DNA of 11,830 nt from an uncultured Treponema sp. (GCA_937890485.1 CALBXN010000148.1:1-11830); one strand, 5' to 3'. Counted from the first letter of the stretch, positions 1 to 6,154 are shown. A program made the numbers and translations. The notes: generated by a model from the sequence alone, not told the origin.

Positions 1-43
1 AAAAAATAACAGAAATCTTTACTGGCGAGGTCAGTATAAAATT

Positions 44-1378
44 CTAAGATAAATTTAATCTTAATAGTTTTGAATTACGCTTTTTTGTCCATAGTGCTTT
101 TCTTTTTTCTGGTAAAGTTTCAATATCATCAGGAATAAAACCTAACTTTTCAAACCAATCAGAAGTTTGAGTTGTTAAAACAAAAACAGATTTTGCACTT
201 TCTTTTTTTGCTTCTTCAATCAGATAAGAAACTAATTTTGGGCCAATTCCCATATGAGAACAATTTTTATCAACTGCGATTGCCGCAATTTCCCCTTGTA
301 AATCATCATATAAATGAAGAGAAGCACAAGCTCTAATTGCACCATCAAGTTCGTAAACAATGAAATCAGAAAAAGTATCTTGTAAATCTTGTTCTGTACG
401 ATTAAGTAGAATTCCTTTTTCAATAAAAGGTCGCATCAAAGTTAAAACTGAAGATGTATCATCTATCTGCATTTTTCTAATTCCACCATAATTACTCTTA
501 TAAATCATTGTTCCTGAACCCAAATCAGAAAAAATTTCACAAGGTAAAGTTCCATCAATTTGACCATTAAGAATATGAACCCTAGAAACTCCTTTTTTAC
601 AAGTTTCTAACCCATTCTTTAATAAATTGATTACAGGACTTGAATTATCTTTGTTATCCAACAGGAATTTATCAAGCTCTTCAAGATTAAGAGCAGGAAC
701 ACAACCTTCTGGTGAAAGTGGCATTTCTGAAGAAATATTAAATTCACTTGAAGTTATAGAACAATCTGGTGTTAAGAAAAATAATTTATCTGCATTAAGT
801 TTTATTGCTGTTTCACAAGCAAGTTTTATAGAAGAAATATTATATGGTTTTCCACTCGCACTCCAACCAATACAAGGAAAAATCGGAATAAATCCATCAT
901 CTAAAACTTTATTTAATGCTTCTATATGGATTTTATCAATTTCACCACAAATTCCGTAGTCAAAACCTTCAATAATTCCTTTTGCCCTAGAACGAACCCA
1001 ATTCCCAATTAAAGCAGTTAATCCATTTCCAGAAAGGGCTGTCATTATTTTGTTTGAAACATCAAAGGCGGCCATTTTTATCAAAGGAATTGAATTTTCT
1101 TCTGTTATTCTAAAGCCGTCTTTTAATTGCCAATCTACATTATTTAGTTTTAAAACATCATCTATTCGTTTTTTTGCTCCAGGAACAATCACTACTTTTA
1201 ATCCTGCATCGTGCATCATTGCAATATCACTAATATGACTTGTAAAAAGAGAAGATTCTAAAACTCTATCATCGATATGAATTACAACTGTTGCGTTTTT
1301 AAATCGTTTGATGTATCGAATAACATCTCGAATTCTTTGTGCATTTTGTGTAAAAAGTTCATTATTTGATATTGTCAT
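44..1378 (-). CDS. argA: N-acetylglutamate synthase (amino-acid kinase fold + GNAT)
   Basis: Transfers acetyl from acetyl-CoA to glutamate, the first step of arginine biosynthesis, in the cytosol. With the ATG at 1378 the protein has 444 residues, close to E. coli ArgA (about 443). Residues 1 to about 290 form the amino-acid-kinase-like domain, seen in VVIVPGAKKRID and in a first strand reading VVIHIDD. That strand lacks the Lys-Gly-Gly of true acetylglutamate kinases, as in other ArgA synthases. The GNAT domain follows from about 300, with an acetyl-CoA loop HMGIGPKL and a C-terminus very like E. coli ArgA (FVLTTQTSDWFEKLGF, then LPEKRKALW). The frame is open to a GTG at 1411, adding 11 residues. 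I prefer the ATG because a -35/-10 promoter lies between the two and no Shine-Dalgarno precedes either. It diverges from the fumarate reductase gene. Identity is secure; the start is inferred. Confidence 0.93.
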   Translation of the reverse strand: MTISNNELFTQNAQRIRDVIRYIKRFKNATVVIHIDDRVLESSLFTSHISDIAMMHDAGLKVVIVPGAKKRIDDVLKLNNVDWQLKDGFRITEENSIPLIKMAAFDVSNKIMTALSGNGLTALIGNWVRSRAKGIIEGFDYGICGEIDKIHIEALNKVLDDGFIPIFPCIGWSASGKPYNISSIKLACETAIKLNADKLFFLTPDCSITSSEFNISSEMPLSPEGCVPALNLEELDKFLLDNKDNSSPVINLLKNGLETCKKGVSRVHILNGQIDGTLPCEIFSDLGSGTMIYKSNYGGIRKMQIDDTSSVLTLMRPFIEKGILLNRTEQDLQDTFSDFIVYELDGAIRACASLHLYDDLQGEIAAIAVDKNCSHMGIGPKLVSYLIEEAKKESAKSVFVLTTQTSDWFEKLGFIPDDIETLPEKRKALWTKKRNSKLLRLNLS

Positions 1379-1384
1379 GAAATC

Positions 1385-1413
1385 AGTATAATAATTTTTG
1401 TTTGTATACACAA
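1385..1413 (-). promoter_or_regulatory. argA promoter, probably leaderless
   Basis: On the minus strand there is TTGTGT (1413-1408), a 17-nt spacer, then TATACT (1390-1385). The argA ATG begins 6 nt further on, at 1378. Transcription would start at or within a base or two of the ATG, leaving no room for a ribosome binding site. The -35 overlaps the -35 proposed for the divergent gene. Predicted from sequence only. Confidence 0.55.
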
Positions 1414-1435
1414 GACGAAAAAAATTGTTTATAAT
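1407..1435 (+). promoter_or_regulatory. Promoter of the fumarate reductase gene
   Basis: TATAAT at 1430-1435 is a consensus -10. At 17-nt spacing the -35 would be TACACA (1407-1412), 4/6 to consensus. A start near 1441-1442 leaves a leader of only about 11 nt that begins almost on the Shine-Dalgarno. The 8-bp palindrome TGTATACA (1403-1410) spans the two divergent -35 boxes and is a plausible shared regulator site. Confidence 0.5.
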
Positions 1436-1441
1436 TAACTG

Positions 1442-1447
1442 TGGAGG
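1442..1447 (+). promoter_or_regulatory. Ribosome binding site that decides the start at 1453
   Basis: TGGAGG lies 5 nt before the ATG at 1453. The open frame also contains a GTG at 1441, but that codon overlaps this Shine-Dalgarno, so the ATG is the better start and the first four residues of the longer frame are not translated. Confidence 0.85.
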
Positions 1448-1452
1448 ATTTT

Positions 1453-3195
1453 ATGAAGAAATCTAATATAATTGCTACAATAATTTTTATTTTATTAAGT
1501 ATTGCTTGTATTATAGCAATTACAACATGTTCAAAAGCTCCAACTATTCAAGACGGAACTTGGTCTGGAGATGGAGAAGGTTTTAAAGGAAAACTTTCTG
1601 TTGAAATAACTACAAAAGATGGAAAAATTGTTGATGCAGAACTTACTTCTATTCAAGATAGTGATTTTGCAAAGGAATATGCTCAACAAATTGTAAATCA
1701 AGTTGTAGAAAAGGGAACAATTAAGGGCGTAGATGCAATTTCAAGTGCAACTTACACAACAAAGGGTGTTCTTGATGCTTTCAAAAATGCCATTGATAAA
1801 GCAAGCGGAAAAAATGACACACCTAAAGTTTCTTATACAGATACAGAAACAGATATAGTTGTAATTGGAGCAGGAGGAGCAGGTTTAAGTGCAGCCTTAG
1901 AAGCAAACGCTGATGGTATGGATGTTATCATTCTTGAAAAAATGCCCATTGCAGGTGGAAACACAAATTACGCTACAGGTGGATTAAACGCAAGTGAAAC
2001 TTCTGTTCAAAAAAAACTTGGTATTGAAGATTCAAACGAACAATACATTCAAGATACAATGATTGGTGGAAAAAACGTAAACGACCCTGTTTTAGTTGAA
2101 ACCATGGTTGAAAATTCTAGCGATACAGTTGATTGGCTTTTAGAAATGGGAGTTGATTTAACAGATGTTGGAAAAATGGCTGGTTCCACAAATAGCAGAA
2201 CACATCGCCCAGCAGGAGGAGCAGCTGTTGGTTCTCATCTAGTACAAGTTTTAGAAAACCAAGTAAAAAATCGTGGTATTGATATTCGATACAATAATGA
2301 AGTAACAGGTTTAATTGACCAAGATGGAAAAGTTGCTGGAGTTATTGTTGAAACACCAGAAGGAAATTACAAAATCAATTCTAAAGCAGTAATTATTGCA
2401 ACCGGTGGATTTGGTGCAAATCCAGAAATTATTGTTTCATATAAACCTGAATTAGAAGGATTTGGAACAACAAATCATTCTGGTGCAACAGGAGATGCTC
2501 TTGAATGGATTAAAGTTTTTGATGGTGATGTTGTTGATATGGAACAAATTCAAACTCATCCAACTGTAATACCAGAAAAAAACATTATGATAACAGAAGC
2601 TGTTCGTGGTAATGGTGCTATCATGATAAATCGTGACGGAAAAAGATTTGGTAGCGAAATGGCAACTCGTGATGTAATGTCTGATGCAATTCTTAAACAA
2701 AAAGGAAAAACTGCTTTCTTAGTTTTTGACCAAGGAGTAAGAGATTCTTTAAAAGCCATCGAAGGTTACGCAAAACAAGGATTACTTACTGTTGGAAAAG
2801 ATTTAAAAGAGCTTGCTGAAAAACTAAAAATTGATGCAGATGAATTTGAAAAATCTGTAAAGAAATACAACGATGCTGTAGAAAAAGGTCTTGATGAAGA
2901 ATTTGGAAGAAAAGCAAGTGAAATGCCACGCAAAATAGAAATCGGTCCATTTTATGCAGTTGAAGTAGGTCCTGCAGTTCATCACACAATGGGTGGTATC
3001 AAAATCAATGCTGATACAGAAGTTTTAAACAAAGACGGAAATGTAATTCCAGGGCTTTATGCCGCTGGTGAAGTTACAGGTGGTGTTCATGGTGCAAACC
3101 GCCTTGGAGGAAACGCCGTTGCTGACATCACAGTTTTTGGAAAAATCGCAGGAGACAAAGCTTCTGAATACGTTGAAATTGTAGAAGCAGAATAA
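1453..3195 (+). CDS. Exported FMN/FAD fumarate reductase (flavocytochrome c family)
   Basis: 580 residues. Residues 1 to about 27 form a hydrophobic export or anchor segment ending ITTCSK; the Cys could be lipidated, but Thr at -1 is a poor lipobox. About 33-113 is an FMN_bind domain with DAISSAT, whose Thr100 is the expected covalent FMN site. FAD binding starts at the GAGGAG loop (139-144). By comparison with Shewanella Fcc3, the catalytic residues are all present: His369 (Fcc3 H365) in THPT, Thr381-Glu382-x-x-Arg385 (T377/E378/R381), the acid Arg406 (R402) in TRD, HHTMGG at 510-511 (H504) and Arg550 in GANRLGG (R544). This favours fumarate reduction over urocanate, since urocanate reductases change the H365 and T377 positions. 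No CXXCH haem motif exists, so electrons must come through the FMN from another carrier. A crotonate/acrylate-type substrate is the main alternative. Monocistronic. Confidence 0.88.
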   Translation: MKKSNIIATIIFILLSIACIIAITTCSKAPTIQDGTWSGDGEGFKGKLSVEITTKDGKIVDAELTSIQDSDFAKEYAQQIVNQVVEKGTIKGVDAISSATYTTKGVLDAFKNAIDKASGKNDTPKVSYTDTETDIVVIGAGGAGLSAALEANADGMDVIILEKMPIAGGNTNYATGGLNASETSVQKKLGIEDSNEQYIQDTMIGGKNVNDPVLVETMVENSSDTVDWLLEMGVDLTDVGKMAGSTNSRTHRPAGGAAVGSHLVQVLENQVKNRGIDIRYNNEVTGLIDQDGKVAGVIVETPEGNYKINSKAVIIATGGFGANPEIIVSYKPELEGFGTTNHSGATGDALEWIKVFDGDVVDMEQIQTHPTVIPEKNIMITEAVRGNGAIMINRDGKRFGSEMATRDVMSDAILKQKGKTAFLVFDQGVRDSLKAIEGYAKQGLLTVGKDLKELAEKLKIDADEFEKSVKKYNDAVEKGLDEEFGRKASEMPRKIEIGPFYAVEVGPAVHHTMGGIKINADTEVLNKDGNVIPGLYAAGEVTGGVHGANRLGGNAVADITVFGKIAGDKASEYVEIVEAE

Positions 3196-3229
3196 ATTTT
3201 AAAAGAAAACCATTTATTAAAATATAAAA

Positions 3230-3245
3230 TAGTCGAGGTCGACTA
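3230..3245. promoter_or_regulatory. GC-richer palindrome after the fumarate reductase gene
   Basis: TAGTCGA, a GG centre, then TCGACTA: two perfect 7-nt arms in otherwise AT-only DNA, 34 nt after the stop codon. A 2-nt loop cannot form a normal terminator hairpin, so it looks more like a protein site or a remnant. Function unknown. Confidence 0.35.
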
Positions 3246-3281
3246 AAAAGAACTGTCATTCCGAATTTTTTTCAGAATAAA

Positions 3282-3326
3282 AAAAATCCAGTAGATTTGT
3301 GTAAAAAACTTTTCTACTGGATTTTT
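3282..3326. terminator. Bidirectional intrinsic terminator
   Basis: AAAAATCCAGTAG (3282-3294) is matched perfectly by CTACTGGATTTTT (3314-3326), giving a 13-bp stem with a 19-nt loop. A T run follows on the plus strand and a T run follows on the minus strand. It can stop both the fumarate reductase transcript and cassette A coming from the right. Confidence 0.8.
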
Positions 3327-3359
3327 GTTTTAAAGTATGTAACATCAATTTTTATTGAT
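3314..3359. repeat. 46-bp dispersed repeat, copy 1
   Basis: It includes the right arm of the terminator and ends with CATCAAT-TTTT-ATTGATG (3343-3360), a small hairpin. The same 46 bp recurs at 9013-9058 with 3 mismatches. Its last part belongs to the AATTTTTATTGAT family found at the 3' end of each module on the minus strand. Confidence 0.75.
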
Positions 3360-3370
3360 GGGAATTGGGA
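3347..3370 (-). repeat. 3' module repeat, cassette A copy
   Basis: The 24-nt stretch starting AATTTTTATTGATGG and ending TTGGGA is identical to 10606-10629. It lies 42 nt after the stop codon of the cassette A immunity candidate. Confidence 0.75.
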
Positions 3371-3412
3371 GATTCTTAAATTTTTGACAAATAAGCAAAC
3401 TTAATACTATAT

Positions 3413-3769
3413 CTATTCCATTAAGTAAATAAAGTTACAAATACATACATTGATTAATGAACTCAATATAGTACAGTAATTTATCCTATGTAATCCATCT
3501 GTTTTAAAAAAATAAACTAAAAAAGTAATAACATTGATAAATGCAAGTATAATGAAAAGAAAAGTTAATTTTTTTTCAACTATAAATTTTGATATAAATT
3601 TATTTCTCCAGTTCATGCAAAAAATATTAAAACACAGTATAGAAATAAAAATAGCTGTACTTATAATCACATATTCAGAAAAATCATCTAAAAATGAAAA
3701 GCCAAAAAGTATAAAACTTATATATATAAAAATAGTAGTGATTAGCATTGATATTATTTTTGATTTCAT
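3413..3769 (-). CDS. Candidate immunity protein of cassette A (four-helix membrane protein)
   Basis: 118 residues, not recognised as a named family. Four hydrophobic helices are visible at about 5-27, 33-52, 68-88 and 96-116, with short basic loops (WRNKF, EKKL). It is therefore an integral inner-membrane protein. Its ATG overlaps the TGA of the upstream tip toxin as ATGA, and a GAGGAG ribosome site lies 8 nt before it inside the toxin gene, so the two are translationally coupled. Position directly after an Rhs tip is the usual place of the cognate immunity gene, and membrane immunity proteins often guard against toxins that act in or on the inner membrane. The immunity role is inferred from position only. 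Confidence 0.6.
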   Translation of the reverse strand: MKSKIISMLITTIFIYISFILFGFSFLDDFSEYVIISTAIFISILCFNIFCMNWRNKFISKFIVEKKLTFLFIILAFINVITFLVYFFKTDGLHRINYCTILSSLINVCICNFIYLME

Positions 3770-4380
3770 TGATTTTGCTCCTCAAGAGTAGATAAAATTT
3801 GCTCTTTTATTTCAGATGGCATTTGATTTGATTCCCGAATTTCACACAGAAAATCTTCCTGTCTGGTACTATCTAATTTATTATACTTTTCTACTAAATC
3901 TCCTATACCATGTTTTAACATTATATATAAAGATCCTTCAGCAAAAGTTACTCCACCACCAATAATACCACTATTACAACCTGTCATTTCAGAAGTTTCA
4001 TTATCTATATTTACTCCAAAAATTACACCAACAGCTGTTTCTGTTCCATTAATAGACGCTGCTCCATCAACTTTGAAAAAGCCGATACCTTTCAAATCAT
4101 TCAAATTTTTTCCTTTTGAAATATTACTAGCAATAGTAAAGGGCAACTTAACTTCAGCTTCAATTCCAACGCCAACGCCACCTGAAAGTGCAAGAGCATA
4201 ATTCCCATTATCATCCCATGCTATACCTACTGAAACATCACCACCAATGATAAGTTTTCCACCACCACCACCTAAGTAAACAGTATGTATATCGTTCCCA
4301 TCTGGGTCCGTATACTTAACAGGATTATTCCCGGCGTAGTGATACAAATTGCTATTGATGTGGTATACTTTAGCAACCAC
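3766..4380 (-). CDS. Orphan Rhs tip A: glycine-rich C-terminal toxin candidate
   Basis: 204 residues from a GTG, with no Shine-Dalgarno. Residues 1-27 are the Rhs tip (HINSNLYHYAGNNP, then KYTDPDG), the conserved end of Rhs core proteins just before the variable toxin. After it comes a Gly- and beta-rich segment (about 33-130: YLGGGGGKLIIGGDVSVG, ALSGGVGVGIEAEV) and a charged helical tail (about 160-204). I recognise no nuclease, protease or deaminase motif. The beta/glycine pattern plus a membrane-protein partner suggest an envelope-acting toxin, but this is a guess. The frame upstream of the GTG is closed by TGA and then TAG, and no Rhs core precedes it, so it is an orphan tip: either started internally or silent until recombined onto a full Rhs gene. 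Confidence 0.65.
   Translation of the reverse strand: MVAKVYHINSNLYHYAGNNPVKYTDPDGNDIHTVYLGGGGGKLIIGGDVSVGIAWDDNGNYALALSGGVGVGIEAEVKLPFTIASNISKGKNLNDLKGIGFFKVDGAASINGTETAVGVIFGVNIDNETSEMTGCNSGIIGGGVTFAEGSLYIMLKHGIGDLVEKYNKLDSTRQEDFLCEIRESNQMPSEIKEQILSTLEEQNQ
4304..4356 (-). repeat. 53-bp Rhs-tip repeat, copy A
   Basis: Encodes the NSNLYHYAGNNPVKYTDP part of the Rhs tip. It differs from copy B (5864-5916) at 1 position and from copy C (11712-11764) at 6. It is the obvious homologous-recombination substrate for tip exchange. Confidence 0.9.
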
Positions 4381-4385
4381 ATCAA
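4355..4385. repeat. Inverted repeat at the leader/tip junction, cassette A
   Basis: TTGATGTGGT (4355-4364) is perfectly complementary to ACCACATCAA (4376-4385), with an 11-nt loop. It overlaps the GTG start of the tip ORF and would put that codon in a stem on the mRNA. The same arms occur at 11763-11793; they are absent from cassette B. Confidence 0.8.
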
Positions 4386-4441
4386 CAAAGGTGAGTCAAG
4401 GGCTTGAACGACCAACGGGAGTGTCCCTTGACCACCTGTAT

Positions 4442-4532
4442 TGTAGGAACAACTACCCATTTTTCTGCAAATTCGGCTCAACCCTCTCGAAAATCAGCAG
4501 TTTCCAACGAACCTTCCGCAGATTTTTCTTCC
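4442..4532 (-). repeat. Shared cassette leader, copy A
   Basis: A stretch of about 90 bp nearly identical to 5917-6006 (three substitutions and one single-base indel). It does not encode recognisable Rhs core. In the same frame as the tip it reads ENLRKVRWKLLIFERVEP-like codons, then TAG, about 20 codons, TGA, then the tip. Together with 4357-4441 it forms the whole upstream segment of the cassette. The 4381-4765 stretch, otherwise without a gene, holds this leader, a promoter-like -10, palindromes and the 3' repeat of cassette B. Confidence 0.8.
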
Positions 4533-4547
4533 TTCTCTAAAAATGTA

Positions 4548-4611
4548 ATTATATTTTACCTCATTTATTGCATTTTTGATACAGATTTTGAGGTAAAATT
4601 ACCAAATTTGG
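4548..4611. promoter_or_regulatory. Palindrome cluster and -10 box between cassettes B and A
   Basis: TATAAT on the minus strand (4553-4548) lies just before leader A, without a clear -35. Next to it are ATTTTACCTCA (4553-4563) paired with TGAGGTAAAAT (4589-4599), the near-palindrome GGTAAAATTACC (4592-4603) and the perfect palindrome CCAAATTTGG (4602-4611). It may be the promoter/operator of cassette A, or the long stem may weakly terminate cassette B. The evidence does not separate these. Confidence 0.4.
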
Positions 4612-4640
4612 ACCAGTTATTGAACAAATTCAGTTAAAAA

Positions 4641-4675
4641 TCCATCTCTACCTACAAATTTTTATTGATGGGAAT
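4641..4675 (-). repeat. 35-bp 3' module repeat, cassette B copy
   Basis: Begins TCCATCTCTACCTACAAAT and ends GATGGGAAT; identical over 35 bp to 10590-10624. It lies about 90 nt after the cassette B immunity stop, in the same relative place as the copies after cassettes A and C. Confidence 0.85.
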
Positions 4676-4765
4676 AAATTTTTGTGTTTTCGGATGTAAC
4701 AGAAACGCTATATGTAGTGGTTCTATTTTTGTTTGATAGAGAATTTTTCTACATTTTCCCACAAA

Positions 4766-5341
4766 TTAAACCGGTAAAGTTGATTCATCTGGATTAATTT
4801 CTTCTCCATTGTCGTCAAATAATGAACAAATCCTAGGAATCTCAGTTTCAATAAATTCTTCGAAAGATGCCCATTCGTATAATTTTTCTAAAGTGTATCT
4901 TTTTGATAAATATACATGATTATTTGATGTATCGATATATAGTTGAGAACCATCCCAATTGTATGAACCAAAAAAGAAGTAAGTCTCTTTTGCATTTTTA
5001 GGTCGTTCTTTTATATTTGCTGTTAATAAATCAAAAGGTTCCTCTACTCCTAATGAACGGGAATAATTTTCTTTTATCCCATGTAATGATAAAGTTCCAA
5101 GAAATAATGAAAAACCATTTGAAACATTTACCAAAAAATCCATATAGACATCAGGAATTTTTAGTTGTTTTTCTGTAAACTCATTTAACTTTTCAAGTGA
5201 AACTTTATAGAAAATATGAATCAACCACCAAAAGGGTTTATCTTTGTAAGGATTTCCAATCAATAATGTTCCATTATCAGTTTCTTTATGAGCCCAACGC
5301 TCATATTTACTAAATTTGTCAATAAAATCCATTCTATTCAT
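4766..5341 (-). CDS. SMI1/KNR4 (SUKH) family immunity protein of cassette B
   Basis: 191 residues, soluble, acidic. The SMI1/KNR4 signature is clear: an N-terminal helix LNEFTEKQLKIPDVYMDFL followed by NVSNGFSLFLGTLSLHGI, then YFFFGSYNWDGSQLYIDTS and a C-terminal helix with ASFEEFIETEI. Proteins of this superfamily neutralise nuclease toxins of polymorphic toxin systems by binding them in the cytosol. The start at 5341 is 2 nt after the toxin stop (TAA-AA-ATG), preceded by GGTGAG at 5-nt spacing and AGGAG further up; an ATG three codons in (5332) is possible. It should protect against the HNH tip encoded just before it. Confidence 0.82.
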   Translation of the reverse strand: MNRMDFIDKFSKYERWAHKETDNGTLLIGNPYKDKPFWWLIHIFYKVSLEKLNEFTEKQLKIPDVYMDFLVNVSNGFSLFLGTLSLHGIKENYSRSLGVEEPFDLLTANIKERPKNAKETYFFFGSYNWDGSQLYIDTSNNHVYLSKRYTLEKLYEWASFEEFIETEIPRICSLFDDNGEEINPDESTLPV

Positions 5342-5343
5342 TT

Positions 5344-5907
5344 TTACTCACCACTCCTATCTATTAAAGGTCCCTCTGTTTTGTTTCTATAATTTCCATT
5401 ATGAGCATCTAAATGTTCTGATTTATTTAAAAATTCTATATTATTGGGGTCACCAGCCATTGAAGGATGATCTTTTACATTATTTATATGATGACCTTGA
5501 TAACCTTTTACTTTACCTGTTTCCTTTAATTCTCTTAATTCTGATTTTGTCCATTCACGAGAACCATATCCCTTATTCAAAACCATTTCTTTTTCTTGTT
5601 TCCAAGCTTTTCTTACTGCACTTTGGCGTGCATTCTTTATTGCTTTTGCAGAATCTTTTACATCGTCAATTTTATTTGCAATTCTAGCTACATCATCAAG
5701 TTTAGTTAATCCGGCTGGAAGTCCAGGTATAACAACTGATGCTAAATCAGCACCAACATCTATCCAACCAGAATGATCACCTATTGAGCTTTTGTATATA
5801 GCAGCACCAAGATCAAAAAGAGTGCAACCGATATCCCAAGCTGTTTCTAGGACCTCACCTGTAGGGTCCGTATACTTAACAGGATTATTCCCAGCGTAGT
5901 GATACAA
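5344..5907 (-). CDS. Orphan Rhs tip B: GHH/HNH nuclease toxin
   Basis: 187 residues if begun at the TTG at 5907; the frame is open up to a TGA at 5955-5953 but has no ATG or GTG. Residues 1-17 are the Rhs tip (YHYAGNNPVKYTDPTG). About 20-90 is a pre-toxin linker of the kind seen in many polymorphic toxins, with DVGADLASVVIPGLPAG. The C-terminus is a GHH-type HNH/endonuclease VII fold: Gly138-His139-His140, HPSMAGDPNNIEFL around Asn156, then EHLDAHNGNYRN with His165 and His169 as the later metal-site histidines. All expected motif residues are present, so the catalytic domain looks intact and would cut nucleic acid, most likely DNA. The immunity gene follows directly. Lack of a normal start and of any Rhs core marks it as an orphan tip. 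Confidence 0.82.
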   Translation of the reverse strand: MYHYAGNNPVKYTDPTGEVLETAWDIGCTLFDLGAAIYKSSIGDHSGWIDVGADLASVVIPGLPAGLTKLDDVARIANKIDDVKDSAKAIKNARQSAVRKAWKQEKEMVLNKGYGSREWTKSELRELKETGKVKGYQGHHINNVKDHPSMAGDPNNIEFLNKSEHLDAHNGNYRNKTEGPLIDRSGE

Positions 5908-5916
5908 ATTGCTATT
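5864..5916 (-). repeat. 53-bp Rhs-tip repeat, copy B
   Basis: 52 of 53 positions match copy A at 4304-4356. Unlike A and C, it joins directly to the distal leader without the hairpin segment. Confidence 0.9.
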
Positions 5917-6006
5917 TGTAGTAACAACTACCCATTTTTCTGCAAATTCGGCTCAAACCTCTCGAAAATCAGCAGTTTCCGACGAACCTTCCGCAGATTT
6001 TCTTCC
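5917..6006 (-). repeat. Shared cassette leader, copy B (85 bp shorter)
   Basis: Matches 4442-4532 with three substitutions and one indel, but the 85 bp corresponding to 4357-4441 are missing, so leader and tip abut and the leader frame shifts relative to the tip. The short direct repeat TATTG flanks the missing piece in A. Confidence 0.8.
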
Positions 6007-6008
6007 AT
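5928..6008 (-). CDS. Possible 26-residue leader peptide in the cassette leader
   Basis: ATG to TAG, starting MEENLRKVRRKLL and ending PNLQKNG; very basic. Copy A conserves the frame, the stop and all but two residues in the body (R to W, F to V), but lacks the ATG. GAGGG touches the ATG with no spacing, so initiation would be poor. It could equally be a decayed end of a former gene that travels with the cassette. Confidence 0.25.
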   Translation of the reverse strand: MEENLRKVRRKLLIFERFEPNLQKNG

Positions 6009-6026
6009 CCCTCGTTATGTGAATAT

Positions 6027-6035
6027 ATTGTATCA
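6027..6035 (-). promoter_or_regulatory. Extended -10 ahead of cassette B leader
   Basis: TGATACAAT on the minus strand fits the extended -10 form TGnTAnnnT; it lies about 18 nt before the leader ATG at 6008. No good -35 at normal spacing. The rest of 6036-6154 is A/T-rich with a 7-bp inverted repeat (6088-6094/6105-6111) that has no T run after it. Confidence 0.4.
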
Positions 6036-6154
6036 CTATTTTTTATATTTTTCACACAAAAAAAAGTAGTTTAATAAAATTTTTTTGTCAAAATCTTCTA
6101 TATTATTTTGATAATGTTGTATAACTAAAATGCTTATGAGAAAATTTTGCTAAC

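Noticed and set aside
1..43. TACTG/CAGTA stem just after argA as a terminator
   Set aside because: Only 5 bp of stem and the T run on the minus strand comes too far after it; no gene can be seen in these bases.
627..959. 110-codon plus-strand frame opposite argA
   Set aside because: It is antisense to a gene with strong family similarity and its sequence shows no domain or ribosome site.
2452..2989. Several minus-strand frames of 67-82 codons inside the fumarate reductase gene
   Set aside because: They are shadows of a well-conserved coding frame.
4272..4481. 69-codon minus-strand frame crossing the cassette A leader and tip
   Set aside because: It reads the Rhs tip DNA in the wrong frame; the peptide YHYAGNNPVKYTDP is in the frame of 3766-4380.
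5316..5687. 123-codon plus-strand frame opposite tip B
   Set aside because: Leu-rich shadow of an A/T-rich minus-strand gene carrying a clear nuclease motif; no start signals.
6088..6111. 7-bp inverted repeat TCAAAAT/ATTTTGA as a terminator of the first DUF4143 gene
   Set aside because: The stem is A/T only and no T run follows on the minus strand.
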